From Oscillospiraceae bacterium (GTDB lineage: Bacteria; Bacillota; Clostridia; Oscillospirales; Ruminococcaceae), in assembly GCA_017396665.1 (NCBI GenBank), contig JAFQLH010000066.1:1-53864 (forward strand): a stretch of 53,864 nucleotides of DNA, written 5' to 3'. The notes beneath the pieces are model-generated. The model was not told the origin of the DNA. It was given only the letters and a program-made list of their open reading frames with translations, and did no database searches. Both the position numbers and the translations under genes were made by a program. Shown here piece after piece: positions 8,180 through 16,980 of this stretch (position 1 is the first letter of the stretch; each line of letters starts with the position of its first letter).

Positions 8180-9365
8180 TTTCCTTTTCCTTTTTCAAAT
8201 CTTCAATAAACTGCTCGATTCTGACAATAGCCTCTTTAAGATGCTTGAGAGAATAAGCATAGGAAATTCTGATGTAGCCCTCACCGCTGCCACCGAAAGC
8301 ACTTCCCGGAACAGCAGCAACCTTTCTTTCATAAAGAAGTCGCTCACAGAACTGCTCACTTGTAAGTCCCGTCGATTTGATGCAAGGGAATACATAGAAC
8401 GCACCCTCAGGATTAAAGCAGGTAAGTCCCAGCCTGTTGAATTCGCTTACAAGGAAACGTCTTCTCTTGTCGTATTCGCTCGTCATCTTCTTTACATCAT
8501 TGTCACAGGAATTAAGAGCCTCAACAGCCGCATTCTGACTCACGAACGGCGAGCACATTATAGCGTACTGATGAATCTTCACTATCTGTGATACAATCGG
8601 TGCAGGTGCAGCAACATAGCCCAGTCTCCAGCCTGTCATAGCATAAGCCTTAGAGAAGCCGTTTACAAGAATAGTCCTCTCCTGCATTCCCTCAAGCTGT
8701 GCAATGGAAAAATGCTTTCTACCGTAGGTAAGCTCGGAGTAAATCTCATCTGAAAGAACCATTATGTCAGTGTCCCTTAAAAGCTCAGCAATAGGCTCTA
8801 AATCCTCTTTTGTCATAATTGCTCCCGTAGGATTGTTCGGGAAGGGGAGAATAAGAAGCTTTGTCCTGTCAGTAATCTTTTCTTTAAGGTCATCTACAGT
8901 CAGCTTGAAGTTGTTTTCAATTCTTGTCGGTACAGGTACAGCAACACCGCCGATAAGCTCAACAAGCGGAGCATAGCATACAAAGCAAGGCTCAACAACA
9001 AGTACCTCATCGCCCGGGTCGATAATGCTTCGAAGTGAAATATCAATAGCCTCAGAGCCACCGACTGTAACAATGATTTCCTTGTCCTTGTTGTAGGAAA
9101 GTCCCTGCTTTTTCATAAGATTTTCAGAAATAGCCGTGAGAAGCCTGTCAAGACCTCTGTTCGGGCCGTAAACAATCTGTCTTCTCTCAAGAGTCTCAAT
9201 AGCAGCCTTTCTTATTGCCCACGGCGTAGAAAAGTCAGGCTCACCGACACCAAGACTTATAACGTCCTTCATCTTGCCGGCAATGTCAAAGAACTTTCTG
9301 ATGCCCGACGGCTTCATTCCTTTGACTCTTGTGGACAGAACCTTTTCGTAATCTATCACGGACAA
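8172..9365 (-). CDS. Class I/II PLP-dependent aminotransferase
   Basis: A 397-residue fold-type I aminotransferase of the aspartate/aromatic aminotransferase group (PatA/AspC-like), cytoplasmic. PLP-binding features: NNPTG (177-181), SDEIY (205-209), the Schiff-base lysine K239 in GFSKAYAMTGWRLGY, and the terminal Arg region RISYAYS. The start is TTG at 9365, 7 nt after AAAGGGG, and it overlaps the upstream Lrp gene by 10 nt. Pairing with an adjacent Lrp/AsnC regulator is common for this type in Firmicutes and suggests amino-acid-dependent control. Aspartate, alanine or aromatic amino acids are all possible donors; sequence alone does not settle it. Confidence 0.88.
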   Translation of the reverse strand: MSVIDYEKVLSTRVKGMKPSGIRKFFDIAGKMKDVISLGVGEPDFSTPWAIRKAAIETLERRQIVYGPNRGLDRLLTAISENLMKKQGLSYNKDKEIIVTVGGSEAIDISLRSIIDPGDEVLVVEPCFVCYAPLVELIGGVAVPVPTRIENNFKLTVDDLKEKITDRTKLLILPFPNNPTGAIMTKEDLEPIAELLRDTDIMVLSDEIYSELTYGRKHFSIAQLEGMQERTILVNGFSKAYAMTGWRLGYVAAPAPIVSQIVKIHQYAIMCSPFVSQNAAVEALNSCDNDVKKMTSEYDKRRRFLVSEFNRLGLTCFNPEGAFYVFPCIKSTGLTSEQFCERLLYERKVAAVPGSAFGGSGEGYIRISYAYSLKHLKEAIVRIEQFIEDLKKEKENG

Positions 9366-9835
9366 ATCAGACCCCTTTCATCGCTTTCGTCATCGCACAT
9401 AGAAAGGCCGTTGTCCTTGTATGTCTTGAGAACAAAGTGTGTAGCAGTAGAAACAACACCGTCAATAGTAGCCAGATGCTTTGATACAAAGCTTGAGATA
9501 ACCATAAGGTTCTCACCGATGATAGTGATACCTATGTCAAAAGCACCCGACATAAGTGTAACACCCTTAACCTCATCAAACTGTGAAATGAATCTTGCAA
9601 TGTCATCAAAGCCCGTTCTTGCCTGTGGAGTAACCTTGAGCTCAATGTATGCAGTAACAAGGTTAGGGTTGATAGCAGTGTAATCTATAAGTGTGGAGTA
9701 GCCCTTGATAACTCCGTCTCTTTCAAGCTGTGCGATTTCGTCGGCGACCTCCTGCTCGGTCTTTCCAAGCATAACCGCAAGCTCAGCGTTGCTCGTGCGT
9801 GCGTTCTTTTCAAGAAGTTCGAGTAGTTCAATCAT
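9356..9835 (-). CDS. Lrp/AsnC family transcriptional regulator
   Basis: A 159-residue regulator with an N-terminal winged HTH (about 1-60, MIELLELLEKNARTSNAEL) and a C-terminal ligand-binding RAM/ACT-like domain (about 70-145). Length is typical for Lrp/AsnC. The start is ATG 9835, 8 nt after GGAGG; in-frame codons further upstream lie in the leader and lack an SD. It is the first gene of an overlapping operon (regulator, aminotransferase, ispE, radical SAM). It likely senses an amino acid handled by the aminotransferase and autoregulates, but no operator can be identified. Family assignment is firm; the effector is unknown. Confidence 0.9.
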   Translation of the reverse strand: MIELLELLEKNARTSNAELAVMLGKTEQEVADEIAQLERDGVIKGYSTLIDYTAINPNLVTAYIELKVTPQARTGFDDIARFISQFDEVKGVTLMSGAFDIGITIIGENLMVISSFVSKHLATIDGVVSTATHFVLKTYKDNGLSMCDDESDERGLICP

Positions 9836-9959
9836 AATAAAAGCCTCCGTAATAATAAATTTAGGGCAGATATATCTGCCTATCATATAATTATACATTT
9901 TCCTTTGCCCAAAGTCAATATTAGCAAAGAGCTTTTTGAAGGCCGAATCAAAAATATAC

Positions 9960-9988
9960 TTGCAAAAAGACGGACAATTGTGTATAAT
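9960..9988 (+). promoter_or_regulatory. SigA promoter of the WG-repeat-like lipoprotein gene
   Basis: TTGCAA (9960-9965), 17-nt spacer, TATAAT (9983-9988), about 40 nt before the start codon. Confidence 0.7.
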
Positions 9989-10027
9989 ATACTTAGCTTT
10001 TGAAACAACGAAAGGAAGGTGTGTTAT

Positions 10028-11119
10028 ATGCTTATAAAACGAGTAATTGCAGCAGTGCTGTGTCTGTGCGTGGCAACGGCTTGCCTCTCGGGCTGTAACG
10101 ATAAGGAAAGCAGCTCTGCCCAGACAACCACCACAACAAGCTCGGTCGATGGTATTGAACCTGTCGTAGAGCAGGAATATGAGTATTCCTTCCCATCATT
10201 TTTAGAGAATAAGGACGCTATATCACTCTTCAATAACCTCATATATACAAGCTTTGATGCAAGGGCATCTGCTTCTGCGGTAACAGAACAGCCTTTTGAA
10301 AACTACGAGTGTGAGTATTCTTTTTTGGATGGAAGCTATTACAGCTATAAGAGTGATAATAAAAGAGGTCTCCTCGATAGCGAGGGCAATGTCATTTTGT
10401 CAGCAGGCTATAGCGAAATAGTTATGATAAGACCCGATGCTTTTCTCCTTACAACTGAGGCAGGAGAGGAGAAGTATGCCTTTGTAGGCGAAAACGGTAT
10501 CGTTACAACCGAGGGCGACGGGAAGAATAACTGGTTTACTTTAGCTGAGCCGCTGAAGATTTCCCAGACCTCGGATAACGAAGCAAGTACTGTTTCCTAT
10601 TACCTTGAAGCTGCAAACGGTAAGGTAGTGTACGATAAGTATTGGGACGTGCTCGAGCCTGTGTCACTCGATACAACAGGTGTCGCATCCTATAGTGCAT
10701 ATCTTGGGGATTCGTATTACTATATCGTGTTCGATAAGTATTATAACTATAAAATCTATGAAGGCTCTTACGCCGTGGTAGAGGTCTTTGTCGACGGAAA
10801 ATACGGCTCCTGCTATGTCCTTAATATCGATGACTTCCACGAAATCAGCAGTATGATTGACAGCTTCGGAAACATTTCCGGCTCAAGACCGTCCCCGACC
10901 TCTGAGGATACAGACTATGTCAAGTTTACTTTCGGTAATACAGCAAGCAATAAGTCAAGTGTAACTGTCTCAGCAGACGGTTTTGTCTATACAGAGTCAA
11001 TCGACTCTGAGGACGGTATCTACAAAAAGTATTTTGCAATTGTAGATAAAATGTGCTTTAGCGATATCGTGAACTGGATAAATACAGAGCTGTCAAAGGA
11101 ATATGTCCATAAGCAGTAA
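10028..11119 (+). CDS. Lipoprotein of unknown function, WG-repeat-like segment
   Basis: A 363-residue exported lipoprotein. The signal peptide ends in lipobox LSGC with lipidated C23, followed by a Ser/Thr-rich linker (about 25-45). A segment near residues 115-150 (RGLLDSEGNVILSAGYSEI) resembles WG repeats, found in surface proteins of many Firmicutes. The start is ATG 10028 after GAAAGGAAGG. It is a single-gene unit with its own promoter and terminator. No enzymatic motif is visible and I do not recognise the family. Its likely place is the outer face of the cytoplasmic membrane. Confidence 0.75.
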   Translation: MLIKRVIAAVLCLCVATACLSGCNDKESSSAQTTTTTSSVDGIEPVVEQEYEYSFPSFLENKDAISLFNNLIYTSFDARASASAVTEQPFENYECEYSFLDGSYYSYKSDNKRGLLDSEGNVILSAGYSEIVMIRPDAFLLTTEAGEEKYAFVGENGIVTTEGDGKNNWFTLAEPLKISQTSDNEASTVSYYLEAANGKVVYDKYWDVLEPVSLDTTGVASYSAYLGDSYYYIVFDKYYNYKIYEGSYAVVEVFVDGKYGSCYVLNIDDFHEISSMIDSFGNISGSRPSPTSEDTDYVKFTFGNTASNKSSVTVSADGFVYTESIDSEDGIYKKYFAIVDKMCFSDIVNWINTELSKEYVHKQ

Positions 11120-11124
11120 ACTAT

Positions 11125-11160
11125 AAACGACATCATGGAAAACATGGTGTCGTTTTTTTG
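11125..11160 (+). terminator. Intrinsic terminator after the lipoprotein gene
   Basis: An 11-bp stem (11127-11137 with 11143-11153, one T-G pair), 5-nt loop and seven T. Confidence 0.88.
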
Positions 11161-11192
11161 CTTTCAAAGCCGCCTTCAAAATGTAAAATCCC

Positions 11193-11220
11193 TTGACTTT
11201 CAGCGTATTTGTGGTATAAT
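11193..11220 (+). promoter_or_regulatory. SigA promoter of the tepA-ftsK-ispH region
   Basis: TTGACT (11193-11198), 16-nt spacer, TATAAT (11215-11220). No terminator is seen between here and 22525, so this may drive a transcript of about 11 kb, though internal promoters are possible. Confidence 0.65.
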
Positions 11221-11307
11221 ATAATATGTATAACTTTGCGCTCATTCCGGTATATCCAAACCGTATTCTGCCAACAATAAAGGGCAGAAAGGCGGTGTGA
11301 TTTCAGA

Positions 11308-12018
11308 ATGAAAATTGTATCCGGAAACGAAAACTCCGGGCAGGAGGAAAAAGCGACAAATTCCGATATCGAAAGAATCGAAACGATAGGCGAGGTCGTG
11401 TCGCATAACTCAAAGCACCTCATACATTGCCTTACAATAATAGGGCAGGTAGAAGGTCACTATATCCTCCCGCCTCAGAACAAAACTACAAAGTATGAGC
11501 ATATTATTCCCGCACTTGTCGCCATCGAGCAGGATTTGTCAATCGAAGGACTGGTCATAATCCTCAATACAGTAGGAGGCGACGTCGAAGCAGGACTTGC
11601 AATCGCAGAGCTTGTCGCAAGTATGAAAACCCCGACAGTGTCGCTGGTGGTCGGCGGAGGACATTCAATCGGTGTCCCGCTCGCTGTCTGTGCAAAAAGG
11701 TCGTTTATCGTGCCTACCGCAACCATGACTATCCACCCCGTCAGAATGAACGGTACAGTGCTGGGCGTGCCGCAAACGCTCTCGTACTTCGATAAAATGC
11801 AGGAGAGAATAGTCAGCTTCGTGACAGGTAATTCAAAAATTACAGAGGAACGCTTCAAGGAGCTTATGATGCAAACGGGCGAGCTTGTGATGGATGTCGG
11901 AACAACTATCGACGGCGAAACAGCAGTCAAAGAAGGTCTGATAGACGAGCTCGGCGGACTGTCGCAGGCGGTAGAGTGCCTCTATAAGCTTATCGAGAAT
12001 GTGCCTAAGGAGTACTAG
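11308..12018 (+). CDS. tepA: ClpP-like serine protease, TepA family (translocation-enhancing)
   Basis: A 236-residue ClpP-fold protease. Active-site residues are visible: Ser120 in [11 protein letters not shown] and His143 in TIHPV. The B. subtilis homologue TepA is linked to protein translocation and degradation of small spore proteins, and its gene lies just before ylzJ and spoIIIE; the same order is kept here with ylzJ-like and ftsK/spoIIIE, although uppP is inserted. No membrane segment or signal peptide, so cytoplasmic. The start is ATG 11308, about 10 nt after an AAAGGCGGTG stretch. The family is sure; the physiological role in this organism is inferred from synteny. Confidence 0.88.
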   Translation: MKIVSGNENSGQEEKATNSDIERIETIGEVVSHNSKHLIHCLTIIGQVEGHYILPPQNKTTKYEHIIPALVAIEQDLSIEGLVIILNTVGGDVEAGLAIAELVASMKTPTVSLVVGGGHSIGVPLAVCAKRSFIVPTATMTIHPVRMNGTVLGVPQTLSYFDKMQERIVSFVTGNSKITEERFKELMMQTGELVMDVGTTIDGETAVKEGLIDELGGLSQAVECLYKLIENVPKEY

Positions 12019-12021
12019 ATT

Positions 12022-12147
12022 ATGCTTTATACTGTCGTGGCAATTGATGATATTTTTGCAAAGCAAAGCAATATAATTTATGAGGAAGTCAAGGGCGAAA
12101 GCTGTTTCTTTTCAACTAACCCCTACGACTACCTCGACATAATATGA
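12022..12147 (+). CDS. ylzJ: YlzJ-like small protein
   Basis: A 41-residue protein beginning MLYTVVAIDDIFAKQ, matching the YlzJ-like family in size, N-terminal MxLYT pattern and position between tepA and ftsK/spoIIIE. It begins 3 nt after the tepA stop with an SD (AAGGAG, 12007-12012) lying inside the end of tepA, spacing 9 nt. Function unknown throughout the family. It is short enough to be missed by length-filtered gene calling. Confidence 0.75.
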   Translation: MLYTVVAIDDIFAKQSNIIYEEVKGESCFFSTNPYDYLDII

Positions 12148-12186
12148 GAGGAGGCATGTCCGATAAATTCGGACAGCTACATAATG
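12146..12186 (+). promoter_or_regulatory. uppP translation start region: SD, hairpin, ATG
   Basis: A strong SD (GAGAGGAGG, 12146-12154) is 29 nt from the uppP ATG (12184), far beyond normal spacing. Between them is a perfect 7-bp hairpin (12157-12163 with 12169-12175, 5-nt loop). Folding removes 19 nt and leaves about 10 nt, a workable distance. An ATG at 12156, 1 nt after the SD, is out of frame with uppP. Confidence 0.6.
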
Positions 12187-13053
12187 GGAATTATCAGTAC
12201 AATTATTCAGGCAATCATACAGGGTATTACAGAGTTTCTTCCTGTTTCAAGCTCAGGACACCTTTCTCTGTATCAGCATTTTACAGGCGAAAGCGGTGAG
12301 GGAGGACTTCTTCTCTCTGTGTTTTTACACCTCGGTACACTGCTTGCGGTGTTCATAGCATTCCGTGATACAATCTGGGCTCTCATCAAGGAGTTCGGAA
12401 GACTCTGTAAGGACGTAGTATCAGGTAAGTTCAAGTGGAGCGAAATGAACGGCGAAAGAAGACTCATATTTATGCTCATCTTCTCAACAGCTATGCTTAT
12501 CCCGTTCTTTGTTTTCAAGGACTTCTTCACAGGAATAAGCGAGGACTCAAGTATCCTGGCCGAAGGCTTCTGCTTCCTGTATACCTCAGTTATTCTGTTT
12601 TTGGCAGACAGATTTGCAAACGGAAAGAAAATCCCTAAGGATATCACAGTCAAGGACGCTGTTGTGGTAGGTGCGTTCCAGGGCGTAGCACTCCTGCCGG
12701 GCGTATCCCGTTCAGGCTCAACTATTTCTTCGGGACTCCTGCGTGGCTTCTCAAGAGATACAGCAGTAAGATATGCGTTTATCCTCGGTATCCCTGCAAT
12801 ACTCGGCGGATGCCTCACAGAAGCAGTCGATGCCGCTAAGGGCGACGTTCAGTTCTATCCCGTAGAGTTCGTGATTGGCTTCTTCGTAGCAATGGTAGTC
12901 GGACTGCTCTCAATCAAAATGGTTTCATGGCTCTTAAAGAGCGATAAGTTCAAAATATTCTCAATCTATACCTTCATACTCGGTGTACTCGTTATCGGAG
13001 TTTCAATCTATGAAATCGTAACAGGAAACATCGTTTCAGTAAATATCAGATAA
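12184..13053 (+). CDS. uppP: Undecaprenyl-diphosphatase
   Basis: An integral membrane phosphatase (BacA/UppP) that regenerates undecaprenyl phosphate, the lipid carrier of peptidoglycan and wall polymers; it also gives bacitracin tolerance. 289 residues, normal size. Both signature regions are present: QGITEFLPVSSSGH (13-26) and PGVSRSGST (172-180), with about eight membrane segments. It is inserted between the tepA-ylzJ pair and ftsK, an uncommon neighbourhood. No in-frame ATG, GTG or TTG exists upstream before a stop at 12145, so ATG 12184 is the start despite its distant SD. Confidence 0.95.
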   Translation: MGIISTIIQAIIQGITEFLPVSSSGHLSLYQHFTGESGEGGLLLSVFLHLGTLLAVFIAFRDTIWALIKEFGRLCKDVVSGKFKWSEMNGERRLIFMLIFSTAMLIPFFVFKDFFTGISEDSSILAEGFCFLYTSVILFLADRFANGKKIPKDITVKDAVVVGAFQGVALLPGVSRSGSTISSGLLRGFSRDTAVRYAFILGIPAILGGCLTEAVDAAKGDVQFYPVEFVIGFFVAMVVGLLSIKMVSWLLKSDKFKIFSIYTFILGVLVIGVSIYEIVTGNIVSVNIR

Positions 13054-13090
13054 TCAGGAATTAAAAATAAAAGAAAGGACGGCAAGACTT

Positions 13091-15676
13091 ATGGCGCAGC
13101 AGAAAAAATCAACTGCAGCAAAAAAGAATAATACATCGTCGTCTGCAAAGACAAGAAAAACAACAGCTAAGACAACAAAACCCGTATCAAATGCAGAAAA
13201 AAGACGTACGTTTTCAATAGTGCTTTTCTTCTACGGACTGTTTATGCTCTTTGTAACCTTCATCGAAGGTGCAGGACTGTGGAAAACACTCTATGACTTC
13301 CATAGAGGTCTGTTCGGCCTTTCAGCATTTCTGTATGCACCGCTTGTGATGTACATAGCAATCATGATAGCTGCGGATAAATCCCAGAATGCAGTTATCA
13401 CAAAACTTATGCAGGGAATACTCCTCATTCTCCTTTTCTCAGGACTTGCACAGATTCTTGTCGCAGGGGATGTAGAGGGAAAAACTGCACTTCTCAAAAT
13501 CAAGGGACTCTACCGTGACGGTATAAACCTTAAGGGCGGAGGACTTCTCAGCGCAATATTCGGCTGGTCACTCCTTGCCGCATTCAAGAAGGTCGGAGCA
13601 ACAATAATCATTATCCTGCTCACAATTATTTTCTTCCTGCTTCTTTCAAACCTTACACTCGTGCAGCTTTTCTCAGGAATAACAAAGCCGTTCCGTAAAG
13701 CAGGCTCAGCCGTTAAGAACGCTATCGACGAGGACAGAAACGAAAGAAATCAAAGGCAGGAGGCTGCCGCAGAAAAGGAGCCAAAGCCCGAAAAGGAATC
13801 AAAGAAGGAAAAAAGAGTCGATATCGCAAAGTATTATGTCGAGGATGAGGACGAGGATACAGGCTACGAGGGCTTTGCTACAATAGACGAGCTTGAGCAT
13901 AGCGAGGAGCTCGATATTATCCTCCCGCCAAGACCGTTCGGACCTAAGCCTAAGAAAAAGTCCTACTTTGATGAAATGGACAACTTTGAAAAAATGAACG
14001 AGCCTTCAAAGGAACAGAAGAAGGAAGCAGAAAAAGCTTCGCAGACAGAGCTCGAAGCAAAGCAGATGCAGGAGCTTATCGACCGCTCAACCGAGGACTT
14101 CGAGGTTCCTGAAATTGCAGAGCTTATAGAGGAAGAACCGGAGGGAGAGGAAATCTTCGTCGAAAATGACGGACAGTCCTCACTTCTCGATAAGGAAAAA
14201 ATCAAGAAGGAAAAGAAGCTCCCGCCTGTTACTCTGCTTACTCCTACAAGTAATAAATCAAGCGCCAAGGCTGGCGAGTCCGAAAGTCAGCAGAAGGCTG
14301 TGACACTCGTTGAAACCCTCAAGAGCTTCGGAGTCCAGACAAGAGTAATCGGTATCCACAGAGGACCTTCCGTTACACGTTTTGAGCTCCAGCCTGCAGC
14401 AGGCGTAAAGGTAAGTAAAATCACAGGTCTTGCCGACGATATTGCACTTAATCTCGCCGCACAGGGCGTAAGAATCGAAGCACCAATACCGGGAAAAGCC
14501 GCAGTCGGTATCGAGCTTGCAAACACAAACAGAGATAAGGTATCAATCAGAGAGCTTATCGACAGCGACGAGTTCAGAGATGCAAAGGGTAAGCTCAATT
14601 TCGTTGTCGGTAAGAATATCGAAGGCGGAATAGTTGTCGGCGATATCTCAAAAATGCCGCACGTGCTTATCGCAGGTACAACAGGCTCAGGTAAGTCTGT
14701 TTTCACAAACTCAATCATTATGAATATCCTCTACAGAGCAACCTCCGACGAGGTAAAGCTGCTGCTCATTGACCCGAAACAGGTTGAATTCCCGATTTAT
14801 AACGGAATCCCACACCTTATCTCGCCTGTAATTACAGAGCCGAGAAAGGCAGCAGGTGCACTCGGCTGGGCAGTAACAGAAATGCTCAGAAGATATAAGC
14901 TCTTTGCAGACAATTCTGTAAGAGACTTAATCGACTATAACGAGCAGGCCCAGGAGCAGGGCTATGATAAGCTCGCTCAGATTGTTATTGTAATCGACGA
15001 GCTTGCCGACCTTATGATGGCAGCTTCAAAGGAAGTCGAAGACTCAATCTGCCGACTCGCACAGCTTGCCCGTGCAGCAGGTATGCACCTTATCATCGCT
15101 ACTCAGTCACCTAGAGTTGACGTCGTAACAGGTCTTATCAAGGCAAACTTCCCATCAAGAGTAGCACTCAAGGTTTCCAATAATACCGACTCAAGAATCA
15201 TTCTCGACGAGGGCGGAGCAGAAAAGCTGCTCGGAAACGGTGACCTTCTCTATAAGCCTGTCGGCCTCGGAAAGCCTATGCGTATCCAGGGAAGCTTCGT
15301 TTCAACTGCCGAAATCAGAGCAGTCGTTAAGTTCCTCAAGGACAACGAAAGTGCAGAGTATGACGACGAGGTCCTCGAGGGCATCGAAAAGAATATCCCT
15401 GTTCCAAAGGGCGAAAAGCCACAGGGTGCAGAGATAGATACAGGTGCTCCGAAATCTGACGATATGTTCGAGGAAGCTATGAGAATAGTCGTTGAAACAA
15501 AAACAGCTTCAACCTCCTTCCTCCAGAGAAAGCTCTCACTCGGCTATGCAAGAGCCGCAAGAATTATGGACGACCTTGAAAATGCAGGTGTCGTAGGTCC
15601 TGCGGTCGGTGCAAAGCCAAGACAGGTGCTTATGACCAGAGAGCAGTGGCTCGAAAGAGAAGCAACCAGAGAATAA
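13091..15676 (+). CDS. ftsK: DNA translocase FtsK/SpoIIIE
   Basis: A septum-located ATP-driven motor that pumps chromosomal DNA through the closing division or sporulation septum. 861 residues: Lys-rich tail (1-35), four or so membrane segments (about 38-200), a charged linker rich in E and K (about 205-390), the RecA-like motor with Walker A GTTGSGKS (529-536), LLLIDPKQVEF and Walker B IVIVIDELADLM, and a C-terminal winged-helix gamma domain (about 795-860, SLGYARAARIMDDLE) that reads polar KOPS/SRS sites. Length and order match the family. ATG 13091 follows AAAGGA. Whether it acts as FtsK, SpoIIIE or both cannot be told from sequence; the window's sporulation genes make the SpoIIIE role plausible. 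Confidence 0.95.
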   Translation: MAQQKKSTAAKKNNTSSSAKTRKTTAKTTKPVSNAEKRRTFSIVLFFYGLFMLFVTFIEGAGLWKTLYDFHRGLFGLSAFLYAPLVMYIAIMIAADKSQNAVITKLMQGILLILLFSGLAQILVAGDVEGKTALLKIKGLYRDGINLKGGGLLSAIFGWSLLAAFKKVGATIIIILLTIIFFLLLSNLTLVQLFSGITKPFRKAGSAVKNAIDEDRNERNQRQEAAAEKEPKPEKESKKEKRVDIAKYYVEDEDEDTGYEGFATIDELEHSEELDIILPPRPFGPKPKKKSYFDEMDNFEKMNEPSKEQKKEAEKASQTELEAKQMQELIDRSTEDFEVPEIAELIEEEPEGEEIFVENDGQSSLLDKEKIKKEKKLPPVTLLTPTSNKSSAKAGESESQQKAVTLVETLKSFGVQTRVIGIHRGPSVTRFELQPAAGVKVSKITGLADDIALNLAAQGVRIEAPIPGKAAVGIELANTNRDKVSIRELIDSDEFRDAKGKLNFVVGKNIEGGIVVGDISKMPHVLIAGTTGSGKSVFTNSIIMNILYRATSDEVKLLLIDPKQVEFPIYNGIPHLISPVITEPRKAAGALGWAVTEMLRRYKLFADNSVRDLIDYNEQAQEQGYDKLAQIVIVIDELADLMMAASKEVEDSICRLAQLARAAGMHLIIATQSPRVDVVTGLIKANFPSRVALKVSNNTDSRIILDEGGAEKLLGNGDLLYKPVGLGKPMRIQGSFVSTAEIRAVVKFLKDNESAEYDDEVLEGIEKNIPVPKGEKPQGAEIDTGAPKSDDMFEEAMRIVVETKTASTSFLQRKLSLGYARAARIMDDLENAGVVGPAVGAKPRQVLMTREQWLEREATRE

Positions 15677-15688
15677 TGGGGTTTTAGA

Positions 15689-16696
15689 ATGTCAGACAGA
15701 AAAAGCTATAATACAAATACCAGAAAAAATACATACGCAAAAACCACAAAGAAAGTGGCATCGGCTGTAAAAAAGCTCCCTGATAAGCAAAAGAAAATGC
15801 TTCTGTTTGCAGTGATTGCTCTGGTGCTTGTGGTGGTAATCTATAAGATTCTTACCGCTACTGGAGTTATCGACGAAAATGCACTTAAGGTAAAGCTCGG
15901 ACTTGCCGATAAGCCCGCTACAAATGCAAGCACAAGCGTCCACTTTGTCGACGTCGGACAGGGCGACTGCTCGCTTATTATCTCAAACGGAGAAGCAGTC
16001 CTCATAGACGCAGGCGAGGTAGAGTACGGCGATACGGTTGTAAAGTACCTTAAAGCCCAGGGCGTTAAAAAGCTTAAGTATGTGATAGTCTCCCACCAGC
16101 ATACAGACCATATGGGCGGTATGTCAAAGGTCCTCAAGAACTTTGAGGTCGGCGAGCTTCTTATGCCTCCTATCCCCGATGAGCTTTTCCCAACAAACTC
16201 TACCTATGATAACTACCTCGATACCCTGGACAGCGAAGATGTCAACGTCACAGAAGCTGAAAACTGTACGCTGAAGGTCGGTGACGTAGAGCTGAAACTA
16301 TATGTCCAGGACGTAAACGCAGGCTATGAGGACCTCAATAACTTCTCAATCGTAGTTAAAGCAACTCATGGCGATAACTCGTTTATCTTCGCAGGTGATG
16401 CCGAGTTCGATGAAGAGGATAACCTCTCAAGAAGCGACTATGACCTCTCTGCAAAGGTTATGAAGGTAAACCACCACGGCTCAGGCGGTTCGTCAGGCTA
16501 TAACTTCCTCGATGCAGTAAAGCCTGATTATGCCGTGATTTCAGTAGGAAGAAATAACGACTACGGTCACCCTAAGGAAGCCGCACTCAAGCGTATATCA
16601 AAGTATTGTGACAAGATATACAGAACCGATTTGAACGGCAGCGTCGTGTTTGAATCTGACGGCGAAGGACTGAATGTTATTCTCGAAAAGGAATAG
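15689..16696 (+). CDS. Membrane-anchored MBL-fold hydrolase, ComEC/Rec2 metallo-lactamase-domain type
   Basis: A 335-residue protein with a basic N-terminus, one membrane segment (about 37-58) and an extracytoplasmic metallo-beta-lactamase domain. The metal motif HxHxDH is at H136, H138, D140, H141, and HFVDVGQGDCSLI and MKVNHHGS are typical of the stand-alone ComEC C-terminal domain family. Substrate unknown; a nuclease or phosphodiesterase role is plausible. It starts 12 nt after ftsK and is followed 11 nt later by a DUF3006 gene, a very common partner. Confidence 0.88.
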   Translation: MSDRKSYNTNTRKNTYAKTTKKVASAVKKLPDKQKKMLLFAVIALVLVVVIYKILTATGVIDENALKVKLGLADKPATNASTSVHFVDVGQGDCSLIISNGEAVLIDAGEVEYGDTVVKYLKAQGVKKLKYVIVSHQHTDHMGGMSKVLKNFEVGELLMPPIPDELFPTNSTYDNYLDTLDSEDVNVTEAENCTLKVGDVELKLYVQDVNAGYEDLNNFSIVVKATHGDNSFIFAGDAEFDEEDNLSRSDYDLSAKVMKVNHHGSGGSSGYNFLDAVKPDYAVISVGRNNDYGHPKEAALKRISKYCDKIYRTDLNGSVVFESDGEGLNVILEKE

Positions 16697-16707
16697 AGGA
16701 ATAAACT

Positions 16708-16947
16708 ATGAAAACCTATTCGGTAAGTGAAATATCAGACGGAAAGGTAACCTGTATAGCAGAGGACGAAAGCCGTATAGTGCTTCCTGCCTCATCGCTT
16801 CCCCCGACACTGAGGGAAGGGGATATCCTCAGATTTGAGGAAAGCGAAGCAACAGTAGATAATAAAGCGACCCAGAATAAAAGAGCACAGATGCTCGCAA
16901 AACAAAAAGCACTTCTGCGTAAAAACAGAAGAAGACGTGGAAAGTAA
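16708..16947 (+). CDS. DUF3006 family small protein
   Basis: 79 residues, begins MKTYSVSEISDGKVTCIAED and ends in a strongly basic tail (LLRKNRRRRGK). DUF3006 proteins are small beta-rich proteins usually encoded beside ComEC-type MBL hydrolases, as here. Function unknown. ATG 16708 has SD GAGGAA 6 nt upstream, and the gene is coupled to the MBL gene by an 11-nt gap. Confidence 0.75.
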   Translation: MKTYSVSEISDGKVTCIAEDESRIVLPASSLPPTLREGDILRFEESEATVDNKATQNKRAQMLAKQKALLRKNRRRRGK

Positions 16948-16980
16948 AGCGTGTATCTGAAAATCGGAGATGATGTGTAA

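Noticed and set aside
12156-12297. ATG directly behind the strong SD before uppP, opening a frame of about 46 codons
   Set aside because: It overlaps uppP in another frame, gives no recognisable protein, and the SD-ATG spacing of 1 nt is too short.
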